Source of the DNA: an uncultured Collinsella sp.
Lineage (GTDB): Bacteria; Actinomycetota; Coriobacteriia; Coriobacteriales; Coriobacteriaceae
NCBI GenBank assembly: GCA_938045085.1
Contig: CALINZ010000020.1
Location: 1 to 11,522 of the forward strand
DNA length: 11,522 nt
Reading direction: 5' to 3'
Program-made: the position numbers and the translations under genes
The notes under the pieces: generated by a model
Told to the model about the DNA's origin: nothing
Database searches by the model: none
Seen by the model: the letters and a program-made list of their open reading frames with translations, nothing else
Part shown: positions 1 through 6,081 of the stretch, piece after piece
Layout: each line of letters opens with the position of its first letter
Position numbering within the stretch: position 1 is the stretch's first letter

Positions 1-749
1 GTGTACTGGTTCATAACCGAGATCGGCACGTCGCCCACCGTCTGCCACACCAGGTCCAGCACGCGACACGAATCGTCTGCATGCCCCGGAAGCACCAGGT
101 GACGCACGATCATGCCACGCTTCATAAGCCCGTCCTCGTCCACCAACTCTCCCCCGCGGCGCTCGATCTCGCGCGCCATCTGGGCCAGACCCGACACGGC
201 CACACGCGGGTAATCCTTTATATGGGAGAGCGACTGCGCAAGCCCGGCATCGGCATATTTAAAGTCGGTGAGCCACACATCGACCAGGTCGCCCAGCGCC
301 GCCACGGCACTCGCGCGCTCGTAACCACTCGTGTTGTAGACGATTGGGATAACCAGTCCGCGCGCCCGTGCCGCGGCAATCGCGGCAGGCAACAGGTGCG
401 CATAGTGCGTCGCCGTCACCAAATTGATGTTGTTGGCACCCTGGTCCTGCAGTTCCAGCATAATCTCGACCAGGCGCTCAGGCGAAATCTCAAGGCCAAA
501 ATTGCCGGTCGAGATCTCGTGGTTCTGGCAGTAGATACATTTGAGCGAGCAGCCGCTAAAGAAGATCGTGCCCGAACCGGCCTCGCCCGAGATAGGCGGC
601 TCCTCCCACATATGAAGCGCGGCGCGGGCCACCTTGAGCGTGTCGTTAGCACCGCAGACGCCGTGCGCGCCCTCATCGCGCGCCGCACCGCAACGGCGCG
701 GACACAAATGGCAGGCGGGCGAAAAAAGTTCGGTCAACGACGTCGGCAT
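1..749 (-). CDS. PflX-like radical SAM protein (partial, 3' end off window)
   Basis: About 249 codons are visible from ATG at 749 (minus strand), and the frame is still open at the left edge. The radical SAM Cys motif CxxxCxxC lies at residues 67, 71 and 74 (GCSLKCIYCQN). It is preceded by an N-terminal Cys group at 13, 16, 20 and 32, as in PflX/COG1313 proteins. Near the window edge the frame reads SVMNQY, also typical of that family. These proteins bind a 4Fe-4S cluster and S-adenosylmethionine; family members resemble pyruvate-formate-lyase activases, but their true substrate is not established. The start is chosen by GGAG nine bases upstream; an ATG eight bases further upstream is out of frame. 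No PFL structural gene is visible nearby, so a link to PFL is unsupported. Family assignment is strong; the exact role is unknown. Confidence 0.88.
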   Translation of the reverse strand, partial: MPTSLTELFSPACHLCPRRCGAARDEGAHGVCGANDTLKVARAALHMWEEPPISGEAGSGTIFFSGCSLKCIYCQNHEISTGNFGLEISPERLVEIMLELQDQGANNINLVTATHYAHLLPAAIAAARARGLVIPIVYNTSGYERASAVAALGDLVDVWLTDFKYADAGLAQSLSHIKDYPRVAVSGLAQMAREIERRGGELVDEDGLMKRGMIVRHLVLPGHADDSCRVLDLVWQTVGDVPISVMNQY

Positions 750-832
750 AAAACCATGCTCCAAAACAACGATTCAGCAGCTCAAACGTAAAGGGATCAA
801 CCCTACAGACGGCTCGAGCCCAAGGCGCCGTA

Positions 833-861
833 ATCGTCCGACACGATTTTTGTAATGTCAA
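833..861 (-). promoter_or_regulatory. Candidate promoter for the radical SAM gene
   Basis: Reading the minus strand, a perfect TTGACA (856-861) is followed after 17 bases by GACGAT (833-838), a poor -10 (3 of 6 to consensus). This would give a leader of about 75 bases before the ATG at 749. The -35 is convincing and the -10 is weak. Confidence 0.4.
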
Positions 862-872
862 GACTGGAATCA

Positions 873-889
873 ATAAAGTGCCGCTTTAT
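873..889. promoter_or_regulatory. 6-bp inverted repeat overlapping a possible -10
   Basis: ATAAAG and CTTTAT are perfect inverted copies separated by TGCCG. The repeat overlaps the TATGAT that could serve the downstream RNA. It could be a protein-binding site or chance. Confidence 0.25.
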
Positions 890-892
890 GAT

Positions 893-1045
893 GTAGGTAT
901 TCCGCCCCCCGCGGAGCAACTGGGTGAACCGTCGCGTTTATTTAGGGAGCCCACACAGTCGTACCTAGTACAGGTATCCTTCGTTGTTAAGGACGCTGGA
1001 ACAGTCGATGAGGGCACCCACCTGTTTTAGGTGGGTTCATTTTCG
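893..1045 (+). ncRNA. Candidate structured non-coding RNA (possibly 6S-like)
   Basis: This lies within a gap of about 500 bases without a plausible ORF (750-1256). It holds several inverted repeats: TGGGTG 921-926 with CACCCA 1015-1020 (long-range, rod-like), TACCT 962-966 with AGGTA 971-975, TCCTT 977-981 with AAGGA 989-993, and a terminal 8-bp hairpin at 1016-1036. GAGCCCAC (947-954) can also pair with GTGGGTTC (1031-1038), which would compete with the terminal hairpin. A weak promoter could be CTGGAA 864-869, 17 bases, TATGAT 887-892. The rod-like pairing with apical hairpins and the GCACCCACCT end remind me of Gram-positive 6S RNA, but I cannot confirm this. Alternatives are another small RNA, or a cis-acting leader of the WecA-like gene about 220 bases downstream. 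The strand is inferred from the T-rich side of the hairpin. Confidence 0.4.
1016..1043 (+). terminator. Hairpin terminator of the candidate RNA
   Basis: ACCCACCT (1016-1023) and AGGTGGGT (1029-1036) form a perfect 8-bp stem with a GTTTT loop, followed by TCATTTTCG. The T tract is short and interrupted, so termination strength is uncertain. The upstream segment 947-954 could pair with the 3' arm instead, the kind of arrangement seen in attenuators. Confidence 0.55.
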
Positions 1046-1274
1046 TAACGTGGGGGGTGGTTTTCTTTTGCCGAAAATCACCATTACAGTCCATATGGAT
1101 CCCCGCCGGCATCCCGACAAGCCATCGACAACATCCCAATATCTGGTAAGCGCGTGATTATCGCTGCGTGCAATTCCATGCACCCCCCTTGGTCGAGTAT
1201 TATGGTTCGGCTATGCCCTTTGCGCATGGCGTTCTTCTGACCTTTTCCTTCGACGCTTGGCGGTTTTTAGATTC

Positions 1275-2474
1275 ATGGCTTCATCCCCGAGCTACATACC
1301 GTACCTATGCGTGGCAGCGGCGGCCTTTATCACGACCTTCCTCGCGGTGCCCCTGGTCAAGCGCTTGGCAATTAAGCTCGATGCCGTCGACTATCCTTCT
1401 AAGCGCCGCATCAACACCAAGCCCATCCCGCGTTTGGGCGGAACGGCGGTGTTTTTGGGCCTGGTCGTTGCCTGCATTGTGCAAATCCTAGGCACCTGGC
1501 ACCTAGGCTGGCCACCCGTCCTGGTGCCGCACCCGCGCCTTCACATTAGCTATCCCATGCTGGCGCTCTCCTTTACCGTCATCTTTGCGACCGGCGCTAT
1601 CGACGACGTCTTCCAGCTCAAGCCCAAGCAAAAGCTGGCCGGACAAGTCCTCGCCGCGCTTATCGCCTGTATCGGCGGCCTAAAAATCGGCGTCATCGTC
1701 AACCCGTTTGCCCCCGGCGAAATCATGCTCGGATGGCTCGCCTACCCCATCACCGTGATCTATCTGGTGGCATTCACCAACATCATCAACCTCATCGACG
1801 GCCTCGACGGCTTGGCCACGGGCATCTGCGGCATCGCCTCGTTCACCATGTTTTCGATGGCCGTTCTCTCGGGCCGTATCGACGCCGCTGCGCTCTCCAT
1901 TGCGCTCTTTGGCGCCTGTCTGGCCTTTTTGCGCTACAACTTCAACCCCGCAAGCATCTTCTTGGGCGACTCGGGGTCGTTGCTTCTGGGCTTTGCACTG
2001 GGCTCCATCTCGCTGCTCAACGTGAGCCGCACCGCCGCACTCACCTCGCTTATCATCCCGCTCATCGTTGCCGGCGTGCCCATCATCGACACGTTTAGCG
2101 CCATCGTGCGCCGCAGGCGCGCCCACATTAGCATCGGGCAGGCCGACAAGGGCCACATCCACCACCGCCTGATCCAAGAAGGCTACAACCAAAAACAGGC
2201 CGTGCTGCTCATCTATGCCTGGTGCATCATGCTTTCGGCCGGAGCCGCCGCGATTAACCAGGTCGAAGTGCCCATGCGTGTGCTCATCTTTACCGTGCTC
2301 GCCATTGGCTCGGCGGCCTTCGCCAAGCACCTGCACCTGTTTGAACCCGTGCTACGCCACCATTACAACAAGCGCACGCACGAGGACGAGCTCGTCACCC
2401 CCGACGACCCCGCCTTTAAGCAGGAGGAGCAGGCAGCCGAGGAGCGCAAAGAAGAGCGCCACCACAAGCTCTAG
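1275..2474 (+). CDS. WecA/TagO-type undecaprenyl-phosphate sugar-1-phosphate transferase
   Basis: This is a multi-spanning membrane enzyme of the MraY/WecA (glycosyltransferase 4) family. It would transfer a sugar-1-phosphate, typically GlcNAc-1-P from UDP-GlcNAc, to undecaprenyl phosphate and so start a cell-wall polysaccharide or teichoic-acid-like glycan. Counting from ATG 1275 (399 residues), the visible motifs are the Mg-binding DD at 110-111 (IDDVFQLKPKQK), NIINLIDGLDGL at 169-180, NFNPASIFLGDSGS at 222-235, and the WecA-type His loop HIHHRL at 294-299. About ten hydrophobic segments surround these, and the C-terminus is charged and rich in Glu/Lys. The start is uncertain: a TTG at 1257 gives 405 residues, and neither start has a clear Shine-Dalgarno. 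The lack of the peptidoglycan-specific MraY context argues for WecA/TagO rather than MraY. The sugar cannot be read from the sequence. Confidence 0.9.
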   Translation: MASSPSYIPYLCVAAAAFITTFLAVPLVKRLAIKLDAVDYPSKRRINTKPIPRLGGTAVFLGLVVACIVQILGTWHLGWPPVLVPHPRLHISYPMLALSFTVIFATGAIDDVFQLKPKQKLAGQVLAALIACIGGLKIGVIVNPFAPGEIMLGWLAYPITVIYLVAFTNIINLIDGLDGLATGICGIASFTMFSMAVLSGRIDAAALSIALFGACLAFLRYNFNPASIFLGDSGSLLLGFALGSISLLNVSRTAALTSLIIPLIVAGVPIIDTFSAIVRRRRAHISIGQADKGHIHHRLIQEGYNQKQAVLLIYAWCIMLSAGAAAINQVEVPMRVLIFTVLAIGSAAFAKHLHLFEPVLRHHYNKRTHEDELVTPDDPAFKQEEQAAEERKEERHHKL

Positions 2475-2633
2475 GGCAAGCTGCCGAGGATGTGCCAAGG
2501 CACCGTTAGCCAAGCACGGCCGCGCCACACCCATCGCACATGCCGCACCACGCGCGTCCCTCTCCCGCCCCTCGCCTACTTACGCACCACCCCTCCAATA
2601 AACGCGTTATCATCTTGACCCATGAACATACGT

Positions 2634-2639
2634 AAGGAG
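2634..2639 (+). promoter_or_regulatory. Ribosome binding site of trpS
   Basis: AAGGAG sits five bases before the ATG at 2645 and fixes that start. A possible -10 (TATCAT, 2608-2613) lies just upstream, but no good -35 accompanies it. I see no T-box leader in the 170 bases between the two genes. Confidence 0.7.
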
Positions 2640-2644
2640 CAATC

Positions 2645-3694
2645 ATGCCAAACGAGAACAGCTACGAAGTCGCGCTGCAAAAGAGCAACGCCATTCGCGA
2701 GGGCCTGGCCAAGACGCCCGAGAAGTTCACCATGCTCACCGGCGACCGCCCCACCGGCCGTCTGCACCTGGGCCACTACTTCGGCACCCTCAAGGGCCGT
2801 GTTGAGCTGCAGAACATGGGCGCCAAGACCAACGTGCTCATCGCCGACTACCAGGTCATCACCGATCGCGACACGACCGAGCACATCCAGGACAACGTGT
2901 ACAACATGGTCATGGACTACCTTGCCTGCGGCATCGACCCCGACAAGACCATGATCTACGCTCACTCCGCCGTGCCCGCCGCCAACCAGCTCATGCTGCC
3001 GTTCCTGTCGCTGGTCTCCGAGGCCGAGCTGGCGCGCAATCCCACGGTCAAGGCCGAGATGGAGGCCTCGGGCCACGAGCTTACCGGCCTTCTGCTCACC
3101 TACCCGGTGCACCAGGCCTGCGACATTCTGTTCTGCAAGGGCAACGTGGTGCCGGTCGGTCGCGACCAGCTGCCGCACATCGAGCTCACCCGCACCATCG
3201 CCCGCCGCTTTAACAACCGCTACGGCAAGGTATTTCCCGAGGTCGACGCATTGCTGTCCGAGACCCCGCTGCTTCCCGGCCTTGACGGTCGCAAGATGAG
3301 CAAGAGCTACGGCAACGCCATCAATATCTCGATGACCGCCGAGGAGACGGCCAAACGCATCAAGAAGAGCCAGACCGACTCCGAGCGCATGATCACGTTC
3401 GATCCCGAGAACCGCCCCGGCGTGTCTGGCCTGCTTTCGACAGCCGCCATCTGCACCGGTCGCTCCGAGGTCGAGATTGCCGAGGAGATCGGCATGGGCG
3501 GCTCCGGCCAGCTCAAGAAGTACGTGACCGAGGCCGTCAACGAGTACTTCGCACCGATCCGCGAGCGTCGCCAGCGCTACGAGAACGATCTGGACTATGT
3601 GAAGGACGTCCTGCACGAGGGCAACCGTCGCGCCAACGAGATCGCCGATCAGACCCTGGCAGAGGTTCAGGACGCCATGGGTATGGTGTACTAG
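2645..3694 (+). CDS. trpS: Tryptophanyl-tRNA synthetase
   Basis: Class I aminoacyl-tRNA synthetase of 349 residues, which charges tRNA-Trp in the cytoplasm. The HIGH-type signature HLGH is at residues 41-44, within GDRPTGRLHLGHYFG, a phrase characteristic of TrpS. The KMSKS loop is exactly KMSKS at 217-221 (DGRKMSKSYGNAINIS). The middle of the protein carries the ligand-binding AxxVPVGRDQLPHIELTR-type segment expected of the Trp/Tyr branch. The start is fixed by AAGGAG five bases upstream. The gene follows the WecA-like gene by 170 bases on the same strand and ends at a strong terminator, so it is probably transcribed on its own or as the last gene of a unit. Length is normal for the family, and codon use is strongly C/G-ending, as expected of a highly expressed housekeeping gene. 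Confidence 0.97.
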   Translation: MPNENSYEVALQKSNAIREGLAKTPEKFTMLTGDRPTGRLHLGHYFGTLKGRVELQNMGAKTNVLIADYQVITDRDTTEHIQDNVYNMVMDYLACGIDPDKTMIYAHSAVPAANQLMLPFLSLVSEAELARNPTVKAEMEASGHELTGLLLTYPVHQACDILFCKGNVVPVGRDQLPHIELTRTIARRFNNRYGKVFPEVDALLSETPLLPGLDGRKMSKSYGNAINISMTAEETAKRIKKSQTDSERMITFDPENRPGVSGLLSTAAICTGRSEVEIAEEIGMGGSGQLKKYVTEAVNEYFAPIRERRQRYENDLDYVKDVLHEGNRRANEIADQTLAEVQDAMGMVY

Positions 3695-3729
3695 ACCGAT
3701 CTGCTGGCTTGAGCTTTCGATTGCTTTAG

Positions 3730-3757
3730 GGCGGGCGCTACGGCGTCCGCCTTTTTT
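3730..3757 (+). terminator. Intrinsic terminator after trpS
   Basis: A nine-base-pair GC-rich stem (3730-3738 with 3743-3751, one G-T pair) closes on a TACG tetraloop and is followed directly by six T (3752-3757), 36 bases past the trpS stop. This is the clearest terminator in the window. Confidence 0.93.
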
Positions 3758-3779
3758 GGAGCCGGACCGCTTCGGCTCC
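3758..3779. repeat. Second hairpin directly after the trpS terminator
   Basis: GGAGCCG (3758-3764) and CGGCTCC (3773-3779) are perfect inverted arms with an eight-base loop. There is no T tract on the plus side. On the minus strand it is followed by AAAAAA, the complement of the trpS terminator tail, so it is not a terminator there either. It may simply protect RNA ends or be part of a composite terminator. Confidence 0.45.
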
Positions 3780-3804
3780 GTCCATCGCACCCCCTCGACA
3801 AACA

Positions 3805-3846
3805 GGAACAGGCCCGCCGGCAGCTAGTTGCCAGCGGGCCTGTTCC
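3805..3846. repeat. Long near-perfect hairpin (13 + 4 bp)
   Basis: GGAACAGGCCCGC (3805-3817) and GCGGGCCTGTTCC (3834-3846) are perfect inverted arms. Inside, after one mismatch, GGCA (3819-3822) pairs with TGCC (3829-3832), leaving a six-base loop. No T tract follows on the plus strand; the minus strand continues TGTTTGTC, only mildly T-rich. It could be an unusual terminator, an RNA-processing structure or the remnant of a palindromic mobile element. Confidence 0.6.
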
Positions 3847-3880
3847 CGAAGTACACCGTTGAATCGCACAGAGGGGAGGA

Positions 3881-3940
3881 ATGCGAATCAAACTCAACAG
3901 GGCAGGCTTTTTCATCGCCTATTGCCTGCTCCGTTGCTGA
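3881..3940 (+). CDS. Doubtful 19-residue ORF (possible leader or micropeptide)
   Basis: ATG at 3881 reads MRIKLNRAGFFIAYCLLRC and stops at 3940. It is preceded by a purine-rich GAGGGGAGGA, a good anti-SD match but placed one to four bases from the ATG, which is close. The peptide has a basic start and a hydrophobic middle with two Cys. The DNA also contains inverted arms GCAGGC (3902-3907) and GCCTGC (3924-3929). I recognise no family, and chance is a real possibility. Confidence 0.2.
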   Translation: MRIKLNRAGFFIAYCLLRC

Positions 3941-3946
3941 AACCAA

Positions 3947-3952
3947 TATAGT
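3947..3952 (+). promoter_or_regulatory. Isolated TATAGT -10-like box
   Basis: TATAGT follows TTGCCT (3922-3927) after 19 bases, longer than ideal. If used, it would start a short transcript ending at the palindrome 4034-4068. AAACCA and TGGTTT flank the box as inverted arms. Evidence is weak. Confidence 0.15.
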
Positions 3953-4033
3953 TCACCGTGGTTTACTTTCTGACGGCAAAGTACGCCACCACACCTTCTC
4001 CATAAGTTAGCTCTGGTAAACCTACAGCGTAAA

Positions 4034-4068
4034 ACCACCACAAAGGGGACAGGCGCCTTTGTGGTGGT
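4034..4068. repeat. Dispersed palindrome copy 1 (CCACCACAAAGG family), likely terminator of the MGMT gene
   Basis: 13-bp arms ACCACCACAAAGG and CCTTTGTGGTGGT enclose GGACAGGCG. It lies 20 bases past the stop of the minus-strand MGMT-like gene. On that strand the hairpin is followed by a short T run (GGTTTTAC), so it can work as a weak intrinsic terminator. Three more copies occur in this window. Confidence 0.85.
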
Positions 4069-4087
4069 ATTCGCCACGGCAGAACCG

Positions 4088-4408
4088 CTAGAGCCCGGCA
4101 GGCCAGCGACAGGCGGCCAAGTCGACGTGCATGTCGTCCTTAAACGCCACACCCTCCCCTAGCAAAAGCTCACGTTGAGCATCGGGACCGCCAAAAGCGA
4201 AGCCCTCGCATATGCGCCCGTCGGCAAACACCACGCGGTGACAGGGAATCTCGCCGGGGCGCGGATTACTATGCAGGGCATACCCCACGTACCGCGCACT
4301 TCGTGGACGACCGGCAAGCAGCGCCACCTGACCATACGTGGCGACCATCCCCTCGGGGATCTGCTCGACCACCTCGTACACCCGTTCAAAAAAGCCCTCA
4401 GACGCCAT
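4088..4408 (-). CDS. Small MGMT-family (Ogt/ATL-like) DNA alkyl-transfer protein
   Basis: A protein of 106 residues equivalent to the C-terminal DNA-binding/active-site domain of O6-alkylguanine-DNA alkyltransferases. The active-site phrase IPCHRVV is at residues 54-60, with the acceptor Cys at 56. The helix-turn-helix and Arg-finger region (TYGQVALLAGRPRSARYVGYAL) precedes it at 24-45. Short proteins of this size are usually grouped with alkyltransferase-like ATL/YbaZ proteins. Many of those have Trp in place of the Cys and only flag lesions for repair; here the Cys is retained, so direct repair is possible. No N-terminal MGMT domain is present. The start has AAAGGAG eight bases upstream. 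Only 31 bases separate the start from repeat copy 2 behind degV, leaving almost no room for its own promoter. Confidence 0.9.
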   Translation of the reverse strand: MASEGFFERVYEVVEQIPEGMVATYGQVALLAGRPRSARYVGYALHSNPRPGEIPCHRVVFADGRICEGFAFGGPDAQRELLLGEGVAFKDDMHVDLAACRWPAGL

Positions 4409-4439
4409 TGCGTGCTCCTTTCAACCGAACCCAGCATAA

Positions 4440-4474
4440 ACCACCACAAAGGTACCTGTCCCCTTTGTGGTGGT
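4440..4474. repeat. Dispersed palindrome copy 2, between degV and the MGMT gene
   Basis: The same 13-bp arms enclose TACCTGTCC, the reverse-complement orientation of the centre in copy 1. It lies 14 bases past the degV stop. On the minus strand it is followed by GGTTTATG, a short T run. It ends 31 bases before the MGMT-like start codon. Confidence 0.85.
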
Positions 4475-4487
4475 TTTGACCGGAAAG

Positions 4488-5342
4488 CTAGTTGGCGGGG
4501 CGGAAGAAGGCTACGGCTACAGCGCCGGGGCCCACGTGGGTGCCGATGGTGGCGCCGATAGTGTGGATGGGCAGCTCACCCTCGGCATGGCCGGCCCACA
4601 ACGCGGCACTGTCCTCGATATACTTCTTGAGCACCGCATCCGAAAGACCCGTATAGCCGAGCGCCAGCGGCATGGAAAAGTCGATGCCGCCCGCCTTTTC
4701 GACCTTTTGGTTCAGCAGGTTGCGGCCGTTCTTGGAACCGCGCGCCTTGCCCAGCTGCACGATAAGGCCGTCCTCGACAGCCACCACGGGCTTTACGTTG
4801 AGCAGCGTGCCCACGGCGCCGGCCGCAGCAGACAGGCGACCGCCGCGCACCAGGTACTCCAGCGTCTCGAGCAGGCCGATGACGACCACACGGTCGCGCA
4901 CGGCCTCGACCGCTGCCGCGATCTGAGCTGCACTGTGGCCCTCGTCCACCAAGCGCAGCGCGTACTCGACCAGGACGCGCTCGCCCAGGGTGACGTTGTT
5001 GCTGTCTACCACGAACACGTCGCCACCTGGCGCCTCGGCAAGTGCGGTACGGGCACTCTGATTGGTGCCTGATAGCTTAGCGCCCACGGTAATAATCACC
5101 GCCTCGTCGCCGGCCTCGCGCGCTTCGGCAATCGCCTGCGAAAACGCGTACGGGTTGACCTGGCCGGTCTTGGGCAGCTCATCGCGCTCCACGAGCATCT
5201 CGTAAAAGCGCTGGTGATCGATGTCGATGCCATCCATGTACACATCGGTGCCAAAGGTGACGGACAGCGGCAAAACGGCCAGTGCTGGGTGCTCGGCCGG
5301 CGACATATCGCTTGCGGAATCGGTAATAATGCGGACGGACAT
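4488..5342 (-). CDS. DegV family fatty-acid-binding protein
   Basis: A protein of 284 residues from ATG 5342; AAAGGA seven bases upstream decides this start over an upstream in-frame ATG at 5390 without a ribosome site. Family marks are ITDSASD at residues 6-12 (first beta strand and ligand Ser loop), KTGQVNP at 58-64, the second ligand loop SGTNQSA at 91-97, and the hallmark LVRGGRLS at 164-171 followed by LLNVKPVV. DegV/FakB-type proteins bind a single fatty acid and, in species with FakA, present it for phosphorylation. No fakA-like kinase lies in the window, so the partner is unknown. The gene follows marR by 119 bases without a hairpin between them and has its own candidate promoter. Confidence 0.95.
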   Translation of the reverse strand: MSVRIITDSASDMSPAEHPALAVLPLSVTFGTDVYMDGIDIDHQRFYEMLVERDELPKTGQVNPYAFSQAIAEAREAGDEAVIITVGAKLSGTNQSARTALAEAPGGDVFVVDSNNVTLGERVLVEYALRLVDEGHSAAQIAAAVEAVRDRVVVIGLLETLEYLVRGGRLSAAAGAVGTLLNVKPVVAVEDGLIVQLGKARGSKNGRNLLNQKVEKAGGIDFSMPLALGYTGLSDAVLKKYIEDSAALWAGHAEGELPIHTIGATIGTHVGPGAVAVAFFRPAN

Positions 5343-5401
5343 AGCGAATCCTTTCTTGCGCAGGTCCCGCGCAGGGAATTTTGACAGCAAGGCCCCGGCA
5401 C

Positions 5402-5430
5402 GGTATACGCGCTCAAACGGGACGATACAA
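5402..5430 (-). promoter_or_regulatory. Candidate degV promoter with an overlapping palindrome
   Basis: On the minus strand TTGTAT (5425-5430) is followed after exactly 17 bases by TATACC (5402-5407), giving a leader of about 50 bases. The palindrome ACAATTGT (5427-5434) overlaps the -35. A/T-rich TTG/CAA palindromes are typical of MarR-family operators, and marR is the adjacent upstream gene, so regulation of degV by that MarR is a reasonable guess. Confidence 0.5.
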
Positions 5431-5461
5431 TTGTTGGCTGAAAGCTAGCGCCAGCGCGGCT

Positions 5462-5911
5462 CTAGATCTCGCGTAGAGTGTTGAGAATCGTACGCAGCGA
5501 CGCGTACATCTGCTCACGCTGCTCCACGCCCATGGCCTTACCGGTGGTGTCGAGCACTTCGCGAATGATGCGATCGGCCTCGCTCATGCTCTCGCCGCCC
5601 AGGGCAGTCAGGCGCACCGGGGCACGGTACTTGACGGCCGCATCACCCGAATCATCGACCTCGACGTAGCCGCCCTCCTCCAGGTGTGCCAGTGTGCGCG
5701 AAACGGCGGCACGGGTAACGCCGGCCATGCGGGCGAGGTCGGCGCCAGTCAGGCCGTCCTTGCTGCGCTCGAGATAGTACAGGCACATGACGTCGGAGCC
5801 CTTGAGGCCCAGCCTTGCACCTTCGGACGTCTTGATGCGCTGAATCTCCTTGTAGAGGCCGCTGATCAGTCCGACAAAGTCCTCAAAACGTGTCTCGTCG
5901 CTCTGCTGCAT
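5462..5911 (-). CDS. MarR-family winged-helix transcriptional regulator
   Basis: A protein of 149 residues, the usual MarR size, acting as a dimeric DNA-binding repressor or activator. The helix-turn-helix spans roughly residues 54-80 (GLTGADLARMAGVTRAAVSRTLAHL), followed by the wing at 81-101 with the conserved GYVEVDDSGD acidic turn. N- and C-terminal helices for dimerisation frame this. The start has GAAAGGCGG about nine bases upstream, an acceptable ribosome site. It is the first gene before degV on the same strand with no terminator between them, so co-transcription is possible. The effector ligand is not evident; phenolic compounds, fatty acids or oxidants are typical for the family. 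Family call is firm; targets are unknown. Confidence 0.93.
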   Translation of the reverse strand: MQQSDETRFEDFVGLISGLYKEIQRIKTSEGARLGLKGSDVMCLYYLERSKDGLTGADLARMAGVTRAAVSRTLAHLEEGGYVEVDDSGDAAVKYRAPVRLTALGGESMSEADRIIREVLDTTGKAMGVEQREQMYASLRTILNTLREI

Positions 5912-5944
5912 GGGAGACGACCGCCTTTCGCTTGCATAATGCTA

Positions 5945-5981
5945 ACGGGTAAACATCTTAGTCGCATAAGGCGACACCCGT
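5945..5981. promoter_or_regulatory. Nested inverted repeat upstream of marR
   Basis: Outer arms ACGGGT (5945-5950) and ACCCGT (5976-5981) surround an inner pair GTCGC (5961-5965) and GCGAC (5971-5975). The inner 3' arm adjoins the outer 3' arm, whereas 10 bases separate the 5' arms. It lies 34-70 bases before the marR start codon, where an autoregulatory operator would be expected. No confident -35/-10 pair was found in this gap. Confidence 0.35.
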
Positions 5982-6018
5982 ACCCAAATACCCCATTTGT
6001 TAACCCATCAACATAAAA

Positions 6019-6053
6019 ACCACCACAAAGGGGACAGGCACCTTTGTGGTGGT
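6019..6053. repeat. Dispersed palindrome copy 3, likely terminator of the B3/4 gene
   Basis: 13-bp arms ACCACCACAAAGG and CCTTTGTGGTGGT enclose GGACAGGCA, the same orientation as copy 1. It lies 29 bases past the stop of the minus-strand B3/4 gene and is followed on that strand by five T (GGTTTTTATG). Confidence 0.85.
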
Positions 6054-6081
6054 TTGGGGCATCAATAGGTTCTAGGCGCCG

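Noticed and set aside
81..791. Open plus-strand frame of 236 codons near the left edge
   Set aside because: Opposite strand of the radical SAM gene, whose Cys motifs and ribosome site are convincing.
921..938. Stretch resembling a T-box sequence (GGGTGAACCG)
   Set aside because: It lacks the true T-box core and specifier stem, and the next gene is not an amino-acid gene.
2576..3790. Open minus-strand frame of 404 codons opposite trpS
   Set aside because: Antisense shadow of trpS with no recognisable motifs; it even runs through the trpS terminator hairpin.
3691..3915. Minus-strand frame of 74 codons across the trpS-MGMT gap
   Set aside because: It passes through two hairpins and the terminator, with no ribosome site at suitable spacing.
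3828..4010. Plus-strand frame of 60 codons in the same gap
   Set aside because: It starts inside the long hairpin, lacks a ribosome site and shows no motif.
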